Part shown: piece by piece, positions 52,801 to 60,964 of the stretch
Layout of the letters: each line of letters begins with the position of its first letter
How positions within the stretch are numbered: position 1 is the first letter of the stretch
DNA from: JBBTCX01 sp964494205
GTDB lineage: Bacteria > Planctomycetota > Phycisphaerae > UBA1845
DNA length: 64,000 nucleotides
NCBI GenBank assembly: GCA_964494205.1
Contig: CAZBRD010000016.1
Coordinates: forward strand, 48,137 to 112,136
Direction: 5' to 3'
Position numbers and translations under genes: made by a program
The notes under the pieces: generated by a model
Told to the model about the DNA's origin: nothing
Seen by the model: only the letters and a program-made list of their open reading frames with translations
The model's database searches: none

Positions 52801-54393
52801 ATGCATCAACGCGGGTTTTTCTGGAAGCTCTTCATCGGACAAGTCCTGCTCCTGTCGGTGATTCTCTTCGCCGGCGTTCGTTTGTTTGAACGAGAAGTTC
52901 ATCAGTTGGCTGAAAGAAATGAGGCCAACGCAAACAGCCCCGTTGAACCATTGGCTAGGGATGCGATACGAACCGCGGCGTGGATGGTTATCCCGCTGGC
53001 CATCGTGGTTTCGGTCGTCTATTCGGTCTGGGCTACGCGGGCGGGGCGGCAACCGTTGGAGCAAATCACCGAGGCTGCCCGCGATTTGGCGCGAGGAGAA
53101 CTTTCAAAGGAAGTGCCAATGGTCGGCACTGAGGAGACTCTTTCGCTGGCAGGTGCGATGAACCGAATGCGCGAACGGTTAGCCCGACACCTTGAGACGA
53201 TCAATCGGCAGCGGCTGACGCTTGAGTCGCTTGTTGCGCAGGTGCACGAGGGCGTGCTGGTGGTCGATCCGAATGGGCGGATCGTGACGGTGAATCCGGC
53301 GGCCGTGCGGCTGTTGGATTTGCGATCGAATCGACAGGATGAGTCGTTTGACGGGATGCCGGTCGAGCAGTGCGTGCTTGATCATGACGTGCAGCAGTTG
53401 TTGTTGCGCCAGTCGGGTGATGAGAGTTATGCGGTGCCCGTGAGTGTCGAAGGAACCGGCGGGTACAACAAAGGCCGAACGCAGCCCGTTCGCGAATTGA
53501 ACCTGCGCGTAGAGTCGGAGGAAGGCGAGCGATCGTTGCTCGCGCGGGCGTCGGACATTGTGTTGCCGGGGTTTGCGGCGACGGATGATCGTGGCGATGC
53601 GGGCTCGCACCCGGGGCGTTTGTTGGTGCTCACGGACATCACGGAATTTTCCAAGACAATTCAGGTAAAGGCCGATTTTGCAGCGAACGCATCACACGAG
53701 TTGCGGACGCCGTTGTCAGCCATTCGCATGGCGGTCGAGACGCTGAAGTCGATGGACCTTGCGCAGGATGCGGCGCCGGCGGTGCATTTTCTGGATGTCA
53801 TCGCGCGGCATAGTCGGCGACTCGAAGAGATGGTGAAGGACTTGCTGGACCTGTCGCGCGTCGAATCACCGGGGGCGCGGTTCGAACGTGAGGAAGTTTC
53901 GACGCGCGAGCTGCTCGATGACATACGCGAGGCCTTTGGCGGGGCGATTCTGGATAAGGATATGCGCTGGGACACGCAGATTTCGTCCGAGTGCGGTCGG
54001 TTGCTGGTGAATCCGGTGCTGATTCGTCTGACGCTGACGAATCTGGTGGAGAACGCGATCAAGTTCACGGGCGCGGGCGGGGCGATTCGCGTTGACGTCA
54101 AGCGGAGTTCGCGCGGGGTTGAGTTTCTCGTGAGCGACACCGGTTGCGGCATCGCACCGGAAGAACAGTCGCGGGTTTTTGAACGGTTTTATCAGGTGAT
54201 GCGTGCACGGTCCGGTTCGGAACGCGGGACGGGACTGGGTCTGTCGATCGTGCGGCACGCGGTGGTGGCTATGGGCGGGGAAGTTTCGCTGACGAGTGTC
54301 GTGGGCGAGGGGACGACGGTGCGAGTCGTGATTCCGCAAACGAACGAGCGGGTCGAACAGTCGGAGGCAATTCGCTCGGTTGATCATGCCTGA
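52801..54393 (+). CDS. phoR: PhoR-like sensor histidine kinase
   Basis: 530 residues. Two membrane segments (LFIGQVLLLSVILFAGV at 10-26, WMVIPLAIVVSVVYSVW at about 61-77) enclose a short periplasmic loop. HAMP follows, then a PAS-like domain (residues about 140-290, LVAQVHEGVLVVDPNGRIVT). Dimerisation and His299 lie in ASHELRTPLSAI. ATP-binding N box NLVENAIKF, G1 DTGCGI, F box EQSRVFERFYQ, G2 GTGLGLSI are all intact. It phosphorylates the regulator 131 bases upstream. The PAS core carries a 50-residue insert (GGYNKGRTQPVRELNLRVES) absent in E. coli PhoR. Confidence 0.92.
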   Translation: MHQRGFFWKLFIGQVLLLSVILFAGVRLFEREVHQLAERNEANANSPVEPLARDAIRTAAWMVIPLAIVVSVVYSVWATRAGRQPLEQITEAARDLARGELSKEVPMVGTEETLSLAGAMNRMRERLARHLETINRQRLTLESLVAQVHEGVLVVDPNGRIVTVNPAAVRLLDLRSNRQDESFDGMPVEQCVLDHDVQQLLLRQSGDESYAVPVSVEGTGGYNKGRTQPVRELNLRVESEEGERSLLARASDIVLPGFAATDDRGDAGSHPGRLLVLTDITEFSKTIQVKADFAANASHELRTPLSAIRMAVETLKSMDLAQDAAPAVHFLDVIARHSRRLEEMVKDLLDLSRVESPGARFEREEVSTRELLDDIREAFGGAILDKDMRWDTQISSECGRLLVNPVLIRLTLTNLVENAIKFTGAGGAIRVDVKRSSRGVEFLVSDTGCGIAPEEQSRVFERFYQVMRARSGSERGTGLGLSIVRHAVVAMGGEVSLTSVVGEGTTVRVVIPQTNERVEQSEAIRSVDHA

Positions 54394-54404
54394 CCCCCCT
54401 CGGT

Positions 54405-54424
54405 CCCGCCTTGCCAAGGGGGGA
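54405..54424. repeat. Family L hairpin, diverged
   Basis: CCGCCTTGCCAAGGGGGGAA, right after the kinase stop; partner at 51684. Confidence 0.45.
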
Positions 54425-54489
54425 AGTACGGGGCGCGCGCTGCCAAACGGTAATGTGTACTCTGGTGCCATGGTGTGGCATCAAGATAA

Positions 54490-56130
54490 TCATTTGAATG
54501 GATTGTGGCGGTCGCGTTTGCGGCGAGTGCTTGCGCTGGTCGATTGGCGCGAGTTTGTTTTTGTCGCTCGCATTTTGGTGGGGTTCATCTTCATTTTGTG
54601 CCTCACTTTCTTTGCTCTGATCAAATCTGATTTCACGTTTTTTCGGCTGAGGTTCGGGCGCTTCCAGAGGTAATACACCGGGCGCGTGGTGATTAGGTTG
54701 TGGAAAGTCTGGGCGAGGAACTCGGGCGATTGTCGCTCGACGCGGGATTCGCCGCCGGCGGTGGTGGCTGCGTACCAGTCGTGGACGACCTGTGCGACGA
54801 GTCGGCGCACCGTTGGTTTTCGGCAGACTTCCTGCACGAAATCGCGATGGTTGGGGTCGACGTCCATTTTGCGAAGCGTGTCGAGTGCGGCTTTGCGTTG
54901 CGGGCTGATGTCATATTGGCCGACGCGGGTCATGCCCGCACGCTCGAAAACGGGGTTGTGCTCGCCCATGGCGGCCAGGCATTCTACGTATTGAGTGCCA
55001 AGTAGTGGCATTGTTTGGCGAACGAGGTAATGCCCCAGACCGCAGCCGCGAATGTCCGGGTGGATGACGAGGCGGCGGAGGATGCGGAGGTGTTTGTTCA
55101 CGCGGCGTGCGCTGCGCGTGAACCAGCCGTTGGTCGCCTGATTGCGAAGCGAAAGTTCGAGCGGACTGTGCGAGTAAACGACGATGCCGAGTGTGTCGCC
55201 GTCACGCTCGCGAAGGGTGAAGATACGGTCGACGAAGCCGAGTTCGTCGGTGGCGCGATAGTGCATCGACGCAAAAGCGTCGTAATCGGCTTTGCGACCT
55301 GGGGTGATGACGAGCTTCTTGCGGAGGCTGAGCGAGCGGTTGGCGGCGACGCGTTGCGGTTCGATAATGGCGAGACCCTGTTGTTGCAAGCGAACGATGA
55401 TGTCGGGCTGAAGATCGGAAACGATGTCGTCGTTGTTGGACGCGAGGATCATGCAGAGATTGCGGTGAGTGACGAGTTTGCGGAGGTTGTGCGAGATCGC
55501 GAGAGCCGCTCGACGATGAAGGGAGGAGCAGAACTCGTCGCAGAGAAGCGGTGGCAATTGTCGATTGTCGATTTCCGAATGTCGATTGGGCTGTGTCGAG
55601 TCGTGTGGGGTTACATGAGGCGTTTCGGCTTGTTGAACGGCGATGGTGCGAGCGAGGCGGGCGCGGAAGCGTTCGCCTTCGGAGAGTGAGTCGAACGTGC
55701 GAAGCCAGAGGCGCGACTCGCCGAGGCCGCAGGCGGTGAGAAGATTGGCTGCTTCGGTGAAGGAGCTTTTCGGCGCGACCTCGTCGATGATGCTCGCATC
55801 AGGTCGAAAGTCGACGCGATGCACGGCGTGGCCCGTGGGGAATTGCCGCTCGATTTCGGCCAGCGCGCTCGACTTGCCAGAACCTGATGGGCCAAGAATG
55901 AGCACGATGGTTCGCGGGCGAATGGGGATCGCGAGGGATTCCAAAATCGTGACGGTCGATGCCTGAAGGGGGATTCCGAATCGTGTCGCAACTTCGGCTG
56001 TACGACGTGTCGGGCGGCCGAGTCGCGGGGTCTTACGACACGATATGTTCAATTCCATCGGGCCGGATTTGTCTTTGGCAAGAACCAATCGATTGTCTGC
56101 GTCGCGGTTTGCACTGGATTCAAAGCACAT
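54490..56130 (-). CDS. ABC-type ATPase fused to GNAT acetyltransferase (COG2401 type)
   Basis: 546 residues from the ATG following GAGGTG. N-terminal half is a single ABC ATPase: Walker A GPSGSGKS (80-87), signature LSEGE (149-153), Walker B LLCDEF (195-200). Between signature and Walker B lies a 27-residue low-complexity insert (QQAETPHVTPHDSTQPNRHS). The C-terminal half is a GNAT domain (VIHPDIRGCGLGHYLVRQTM; EHNPVFERAGM). A basic tail (KKVRHKMKMNPTKMRATKTN) ends it. No membrane segments. This fusion corresponds to the COG2401 type known in archaea and some bacteria, of unknown function; a modifying or repair role is possible. Confidence 0.82.
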   Translation of the reverse strand: MCFESSANRDADNRLVLAKDKSGPMELNISCRKTPRLGRPTRRTAEVATRFGIPLQASTVTILESLAIPIRPRTIVLILGPSGSGKSSALAEIERQFPTGHAVHRVDFRPDASIIDEVAPKSSFTEAANLLTACGLGESRLWLRTFDSLSEGERFRARLARTIAVQQAETPHVTPHDSTQPNRHSEIDNRQLPPLLCDEFCSSLHRRAALAISHNLRKLVTHRNLCMILASNNDDIVSDLQPDIIVRLQQQGLAIIEPQRVAANRSLSLRKKLVITPGRKADYDAFASMHYRATDELGFVDRIFTLRERDGDTLGIVVYSHSPLELSLRNQATNGWFTRSARRVNKHLRILRRLVIHPDIRGCGLGHYLVRQTMPLLGTQYVECLAAMGEHNPVFERAGMTRVGQYDISPQRKAALDTLRKMDVDPNHRDFVQEVCRKPTVRRLVAQVVHDWYAATTAGGESRVERQSPEFLAQTFHNLITTRPVYYLWKRPNLSRKNVKSDLIRAKKVRHKMKMNPTKMRATKTNSRQSTSASTRRKRDRHNPFK

Positions 56131-56351
56131 AATTGCACCTCGTTCAGGCATCCGTGCCGCCGTTGACCTTGGTGAGTACTTAAGCCTTACATTGCCCTAA
56201 CAGAAGAGAATATCGACACAATCACGCCCAAGTCAATAGTGCGGCAATATTATTATTGCTGCGGACGATTTCTATTCTCGTAAGTCTTTTTGGGAAGGCC
56301 AGTTATGCCGACATGCGTCCCTTGGCCTAGTGAATACGGCCAAGCTTGGCG
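56131..56351. other. Divergent promoter region with a palindrome
   Basis: Separates the ATPase-GNAT gene (minus) from the GNAT gene (plus). A/T-rich compared with its flanks. It holds GCAATA-TTAT-TATTGC at 56244-56259, a possible operator that shares the hexamer GCAATA with the repeats before the XRE gene. Confidence 0.5.
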
Positions 56352-56963
56352 ATGCTTGGTGAATCGAAGCTGATCGTCGAAGATCGCACCGTGCACAGTG
56401 GCGGGGATTACAAGATCAGGCAGGCGGTTTCGGAGTACGATTTCCGGCAGATACTCGCATTGCAGGCCGCGAACCTGAAGACGACGCTCGATGCGGCTGA
56501 GCAGCAGGGGCAGGGGTTCGTTACGCTGACGCATGATCTAGCGTTGCTGCGGGAGATGAACTCGCCGTGGCCGCATGTGGTTGCGGTGCGGGCGGATTCG
56601 GATGAGGTCGTTGCTTATGCGCTGGTGATGCTTCGCGAGTTTCGGGAGCGTTTGCCGGTGCTGGAGCCGATGTTTGAGCGATTGGATCGACTCGACTATC
56701 GCGGTCAGCCGCTGAACTCGTTTCGATTCTATGTCATGGGCCAGGTTTGCGTGGCCAAGGCGCATCGCGGGCGCGGGCTTGTTGAGCGGTTGTATGCGGA
56801 GCACAAACGTCAGATGTCGCCGCACTTCGATCTGATCGTTACCGAGATTGCTCGCGCGAATCCGCGATCGATTCGAGCGCATGAGAAGGCTGGGTTCGCA
56901 GTGATACACGAGTACTCAACTGACGATCATGGTGAGTGGGTGATCGTGGCGATGGAGTTGTGA
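56352..56963 (+). CDS. GNAT-family N-acetyltransferase
   Basis: 203 residues. Motif A with the acetyl-CoA pyrophosphate loop is QVCVAKAHRGRGLVERLYAE (about 133-152); motif B follows (IARANPRSIRAHEKAGFAVI). The N-terminus (YKIRQAVSEYDFRQILALQA) is typical of small stand-alone acyltransferases. Substrate unknown. The chosen ATG is the third residue of the longer open frame. It is transcribed away from the ABC-GNAT fusion, sharing its promoter region. Confidence 0.83.
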   Translation: MLGESKLIVEDRTVHSGGDYKIRQAVSEYDFRQILALQAANLKTTLDAAEQQGQGFVTLTHDLALLREMNSPWPHVVAVRADSDEVVAYALVMLREFRERLPVLEPMFERLDRLDYRGQPLNSFRFYVMGQVCVAKAHRGRGLVERLYAEHKRQMSPHFDLIVTEIARANPRSIRAHEKAGFAVIHEYSTDDHGEWVIVAMEL

Positions 56964-57092
56964 CGCTTCGATTCGTATCCCGAGCGATACCAGTCTGAGA
57001 GGAAGCACATTCATTCTGGTATTCATGTTTTGTTCCTTTGCTTGCGCAAAGGGCTCTACTGATGAACGGTTCTTGTTAATCAGCTCTATTGC

Positions 57093-57752
57093 TTACAAAT
57101 CCCTGCACACCAATCGAACGACGATTCCTTGAATCGAGAAATCTGCCGAGTCGGCTAAGGCTGTTGGGGCCACGCGCGGGTTGTCGCCGCGGAGGATGAC
57201 GAGGCGGCGGGTGTCGTGCCATTCGACGGTGACGCGTTTGAGCGTTGGTTGGCCGTTGACGAGGCAGGCACAGATGCGGCCTTGCACGTGCTCGGGCTCG
57301 ACGGCGGGGCGGTAGTGGACGAGGACGATGTCGCCGGGTTTGAGGGTCGGTTCCATGCTGTCGTAGGCGAGGCGGAGGCAGTAGAAGTCGGGCGACCACT
57401 GGTGGCGAAGGACGGGGAACATTTCGAGCTGGTCCTGCGACTCGGCGGGCGGGCCGGCGGGGATAGTGCCAAACAGTGGCAGCTCGCGCGTTTCGAGCGG
57501 CTGCGGTGTGTCGTGGTCGGGGCCGCCACCGATGAGCACTGCCTGCGGCATATCGAGCGCGACGGCGAGTGCGTCGAGCGTGCGCTTGGATGGCGTGGCC
57601 TGGCCGCGTTCGATTTCGGAGAGGAAGCCCTGGTTGATGTTGGCTGTGCGGGCGAGGTCGATCTGGGTGAGCAGAAGCTGCTTGCGACGGCGTTTGATGC
57701 GCTGGCCGATGGACTCGCCGGCGCGAAGGGAAATGAGGGGGTCGAGGGGCAT
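57093..57752 (-). CDS. XRE-family repressor with S24 (LexA/CI-like) peptidase domain
   Basis: 219 residues. Helix-turn-helix at about 16-66 (IGQRIKRRRKQLLLTQIDLA then TANINQGFLSEIERGQATPS). The C-terminal peptidase has Ser132 in YDSMEPTL and Lys172 in PTLKRV; a probable self-cleavage Ala99-Gly100 sits in FGTIPAGPP. It should dimerise on DNA and be inactivated by RecA-triggered cleavage, as phage CI. The start is the ATG opening MPLDPLISLRAG. Two GGGCAATA direct repeats ten bases apart lie 20 bases upstream, likely its own operator. Confidence 0.9.
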   Translation of the reverse strand: MPLDPLISLRAGESIGQRIKRRRKQLLLTQIDLARTANINQGFLSEIERGQATPSKRTLDALAVALDMPQAVLIGGGPDHDTPQPLETRELPLFGTIPAGPPAESQDQLEMFPVLRHQWSPDFYCLRLAYDSMEPTLKPGDIVLVHYRPAVEPEHVQGRICACLVNGQPTLKRVTVEWHDTRRLVILRGDNPRVAPTALADSADFSIQGIVVRLVCRDL

Positions 57753-57770
57753 TATTGGAGTATAGCTAAC

Positions 57771-57788
57771 GGGCAATATTGGGCAATA
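57771..57788. promoter_or_regulatory. Candidate operator of the XRE-S24 repressor
   Basis: GGGCAATATTGGGCAATA: two direct GGGCAATA words, ten bases apart, with a central CAATATTG palindrome. It sits just upstream of the repressor's start codon. The GCAATA hexamer recurs as an inverted repeat at 56244-56259. Confidence 0.5.
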
Positions 57789-57924
57789 AACCCGTATTTT
57801 CGTGATTGAAAAATGTCTGTGCAGTGACACCTACCGAAACCGTATTGTTCAATAAATGCGTGTGCGATGACTGCAAGATAATCAATCTTAAGCGAATTTG
57901 CCCAGTACCAGCTGTAAGGGGTTC

Positions 57925-58635
57925 ATGAACACGATCATCCTCCGTAGGTTTGAAGTTGTCTTGCGTTGGACATGGAGAGTCATGCACACTGCGATCTTGG
58001 TATTCCTTATCGCCCTAGCTGTTTCTACTGCGTTAATGTGGGATTTCTTGGCGTTATGGCCGAATCCGCAGTCATGTCACGAGGGCCAGAATTACTGTGC
58101 GTACTTCTGGACAACGCAAGATTGGGCTGACGGCTCATATGATAAGAATGTTGGAGGCTTTCTGTTTCCGCGAAGCGAGTTTATTGAGGTCAACGTTCAA
58201 ATGAGCGTGGACGAGCCCTTCGATTACAGGCGTAACCACAGCGTGCTAATTATTTCGGTGAGTCTTCCAATACCATCCCGAATTCGCGGCGAGCCCATAA
58301 CTCTTTGGGAATGTGCTGGGTTTCGATTGAGACACGGACAATGCTATGTTGCCGACAAGATGGTCGCGAGATTTTCGCAAAGCACTTCCACGACCGAAGT
58401 TTCGGCGCCGCTTTGGTTCGCCGTGTTCGCCTTTGCAGCGTATCCAACATACAGGATTTCCGTTGCACCATTCAGTCGTCGGCGTCGGAGGCGACGCGGT
58501 CTGTGCGTCGGTTGCGGGTATGACTTGCGCGGTAATGTAAGCGGGGTCTGCTCGGAGTGCGGAAGGGTTTTCGAATTGAGAAGTGATCCCCCTACGGGTG
58601 AGCGCGAATCGGAATCAGAGAATGCGAGCGATTAA
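57925..58635 (+). CDS. Zinc-ribbon membrane protein, paralog 1
   Basis: 236 residues. An N-terminal membrane segment (VMHTAILVFLIALAVSTALM), a long exported domain of about 130 residues and a second hydrophobic segment near 185 (APLWFAVFAFAAYPTYRISV) are followed by a basic stretch and a zinc ribbon (LCVGCGYDLRGNVSGVCSEC). The ribbon faces the cytoplasm by the positive-inside rule. The same C-terminus recurs in the next three genes. The start ATG is preceded by AAGGGG at short spacing. The exported domain is not recognisable. Function unknown. Confidence 0.75.
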   Translation: MNTIILRRFEVVLRWTWRVMHTAILVFLIALAVSTALMWDFLALWPNPQSCHEGQNYCAYFWTTQDWADGSYDKNVGGFLFPRSEFIEVNVQMSVDEPFDYRRNHSVLIISVSLPIPSRIRGEPITLWECAGFRLRHGQCYVADKMVARFSQSTSTTEVSAPLWFAVFAFAAYPTYRISVAPFSRRRRRRRGLCVGCGYDLRGNVSGVCSECGRVFELRSDPPTGERESESENASD

Positions 58636-59392
58636 CGGGCTCAGTCCGCTCATTCGTGTTGTTCGTCGCATAGCCTATATTTCTGTTCTCATCATCTCCA
58701 CTGCGACTTGCCTGGGAGCGCTTGCTTGTTGGCTCTTCGTTGACTTGGCACTGCCTCCGACCGGATGGAAGGACGAATATTCTCGCGGGATTTACGATGA
58801 GTTCGGGACCACGCATTTGCACACCAATGAGTGGGGTCGCTGGCTCGACGTGACGATATTTCAGCGAGTAACCGTCGAGCTTCGCTTCTCAATTGGACCT
58901 GACAATAAGTTCGGCGGCGGGCCAAGTAGAATTGAGGGCAACCTTTGCTTTCCGGCCGATGGGCTCCACATAGGAAAATCGCGGAATCTGAACGGACGAG
59001 GGTTCAGTTTCCATTACGGAGCCTCGGGCACATACAGCAGCCACAGCTTCGACTTGTTTATACGTCCGCCTGGCGAGGTCAGCTCTATTCAGATGGAAAT
59101 GGATCGTACAGGCCTTTCGCTCGAAGAGGTTCGAGAACTTGTGAATATTCCAAGAGTCTACTTGAGCGTTGGACTTCCGCTCTGGTTTGTTTCGCTCGTA
59201 AGTGGAATGTTTCCGTCCGTCGCATTTCTTCGCGGGCCGGTTCGTCGTTGGCGGCGCAAGAGGAAGGGCTTGTGCGTGGCGTGCGGATACAATTTGCAGG
59301 GCAATATGAGCGGGGTTTGTTCGGAGTGCGGCAAGAGTGTGATTGCGAAAGGCGGAAACGCACTATCCGAATGCACGACTGAGAGGCCATAG
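58622..59392 (+). CDS. Zinc-ribbon membrane protein, paralog 2
   Basis: 256 residues, overlapping the stop of paralog 1 by 14 bases. Same build: N-terminal helix (ISVLIISTATCLGALACWLF), exported domain (residues about 50-190, different in sequence), a second helix (PLWFVSLVSGMFPSVAFLRG), and KRKGLCVACGYNLQGNMSGV then CSECGKS. It is the most diverged of the four. A loose RBS (CAGAGA) precedes the ATG. Confidence 0.75.
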   Translation: MRAINGLSPLIRVVRRIAYISVLIISTATCLGALACWLFVDLALPPTGWKDEYSRGIYDEFGTTHLHTNEWGRWLDVTIFQRVTVELRFSIGPDNKFGGGPSRIEGNLCFPADGLHIGKSRNLNGRGFSFHYGASGTYSSHSFDLFIRPPGEVSSIQMEMDRTGLSLEEVRELVNIPRVYLSVGLPLWFVSLVSGMFPSVAFLRGPVRRWRRKRKGLCVACGYNLQGNMSGVCSECGKSVIAKGGNALSECTTERP

Positions 59393-59393
59393 G

Positions 59394-60116
59394 ATGGCAC
59401 GTATTGGCAATTTGTTTCGTGTTCTTGCCCGCGTCGTATGGGTGTCACTGCTGGGCGGGCTGAGCTTCATTTGCATCGTGCTAATTGCGGCCCGGATCGC
59501 ATTCGGGCTCGAGGTGCACGCACCGCGATGGCACTTTGGACAGTACGAGAAGAGCAAACAAGTCTACCACGGCATTGTGCTGTCGAAGGAACCCGGCCGG
59601 CATCACGTTGGCGTTGTAGTCGGCCAGTCCCTCGAACTGTCAGGTGGCATCTATGCATTCAACTACGAAAATGACCCGCACTACTTTGTCTACACTTCCG
59701 CGACGTTTCTTAGACTTGGTTCACATTGGCCGCCATGGGGTGGTCAAGTTAGTCACGGAGACTTCGAATTTGGAGTCAAGTGGGCCTACGAGAAACGGGG
59801 TGGTTGTAGCATTCTCGTCACGCCAGACTTGATTGAGGACTCGATCGGCCGACCTCTGACACCCGAGGAGGCGGAGCGTTTTTGGCGTGATCGATTCTCT
59901 TCCGTTCATTTTGTTGCACCGCTCTGGGCTGCGATTCCAGCGACTGCCTTCCTTCCGCTGCTTGTGTTTGTTCGGGGCCCATTGCGGCGGAAGCGGCGCC
60001 GGAGGCGCGGCCTGTGCGTGGGCTGCGGGTATGATTTACGCGGGAACGTAAGCGGGGTCTGTTCGGAGTGTGGGAGAGAAACCACAAAGACACCAAGGCA
60101 CAAAGAGGAGCTATGA
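59394..60116 (+). CDS. Zinc-ribbon membrane protein, paralog 3
   Basis: 240 residues, starting just after the stop of paralog 2 (GAGAGG, seven bases, ATG). Opens MARIGNLFRVLARVVWVSLL. Exported domain with conserved AAIP, GPLRRKRRRRRGLCVGCGYD and GNVSGVCSECGRETTK. The extreme C-terminus (KTPRHKEEL) is encoded by a family G repeat, so the last residues are not ancestral. Very close to paralog 4. Confidence 0.78.
   Translation: MARIGNLFRVLARVVWVSLLGGLSFICIVLIAARIAFGLEVHAPRWHFGQYEKSKQVYHGIVLSKEPGRHHVGVVVGQSLELSGGIYAFNYENDPHYFVYTSATFLRLGSHWPPWGGQVSHGDFEFGVKWAYEKRGGCSILVTPDLIEDSIGRPLTPEEAERFWRDRFSSVHFVAPLWAAIPATAFLPLLVFVRGPLRRKRRRRRGLCVGCGYDLRGNVSGVCSECGRETTKTPRHKEEL
60071..60102. repeat. Family G repeat at the end of paralog 3
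   Basis: ACCACAAAGACACCAAGGCA then CAAAGAGGAG; supplies the tail and lies four codons before the stop of the gene. Confidence 0.75.
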
Positions 60117-60155
60117 ACAGAATTTTGTCCGAATGCTCGACAGAGAGGCCGTAAG

Positions 60156-60884
60156 ATGGCACGCATCGGCAACCTGTTTCGTTTCCTGGCTCGCGTCGCT
60201 TGGGTGTCGCTACTGGGCGGTCTGAGCTTGATTTGCGTTGTGCTCATTGCGGCCAGGATCGCATTTGGGTTTGAGGTGCACGCACCGCGATGGCACTTTC
60301 GGCAGGGCGAGAAGAGCAAACAAGTCTACCATGGTATTGTGTACTCGAGGTCGCCGGCCGACCACAATTTTGGCGTTGTGCTAGGTCAGTCGCTCGAGCT
60401 GTCGGCGGGACTTTATGCCATTAGCCACGATGATGATGATTTGTACTTCGTTTATGCGTCGATGACTCACCTACGCGTTGGCTCTCAGTCGTGGGGTGGC
60501 AGGGTTAGCTATGGGGAGTTCGACTTCGGTTTTAGATGGGCCTACGAAAAGCGAGATGGGTGTAGTATCTTAGTTCTCCCGGACCTGATGGAAGATTCGC
60601 TTGGCCGATCTCTCACCAGCGAAGAAGAAAAGCGCTTTTGGCAAGATCGATTCTCGTCTGTCGATTTTTGTGCACCACTCTGGGCTGCAATTCCAGCTAC
60701 TGCTTTCCTGCCGTTGCTCGTGTTTGTGCGGGGTCCATTGCGGCGCAAGCGACGGCGGAAGCGCGGGCTATGCGAGGGATGCGGTTACGATTTGCGCGGC
60801 AACGTGAGCGGGGTTTGCTCGGAGTGCGGGAAGGAAACCACAAAGACACGTAAGAAAAAGACCCTCACCCTGCCCTCTCCCTAA
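60156..60884 (+). CDS. Zinc-ribbon membrane protein, paralog 4
   Basis: 242 residues. Opens MARIGNLFRFLARVAWVSLL, almost identical to paralog 3, and keeps the same AAIP, GPLRRKRRRKRGLCEGCGYD and GNVSGVCSECGKETTK. The last ten residues (KKKTLTLPSP) and the stop codon come from family G and family A repeats. It represents the youngest duplication. Function unknown; the repeated organisation suggests copy-number variation. Confidence 0.78.
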   Translation: MARIGNLFRFLARVAWVSLLGGLSLICVVLIAARIAFGFEVHAPRWHFRQGEKSKQVYHGIVYSRSPADHNFGVVLGQSLELSAGLYAISHDDDDLYFVYASMTHLRVGSQSWGGRVSYGEFDFGFRWAYEKRDGCSILVLPDLMEDSLGRSLTSEEEKRFWQDRFSSVDFCAPLWAAIPATAFLPLLVFVRGPLRRKRRRKRGLCEGCGYDLRGNVSGVCSECGKETTKTRKKKTLTLPSP

Positions 60885-60900
60885 AGAGGGAGAGGGATGG
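60858..60900. repeat. Family A repeat, inverted, overlapping the end of paralog 4
   Basis: AAGACCCTCACCCTGCCCTC then TCCCTAAAGAGGGAGAGGG. The TAA of the hairpin loop is the stop codon of the gene. Confidence 0.8.
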
Positions 60901-60918
60901 CCAGTCGTATGCACTTAG

Positions 60919-60950
60919 CTTTGTGCCTTGGTGTCTTGGTGGTTCAACTC
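60919..60950. repeat. Family G repeat, inverted
   Basis: CTTTGTGCCTTGGTGTCTTG then GTGGTTCAACT, just past the SpoVR stop. Complementary to the 60071 copy. Confidence 0.7.
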
Positions 60951-60964
60951 AGGTGTGGCGCGAT

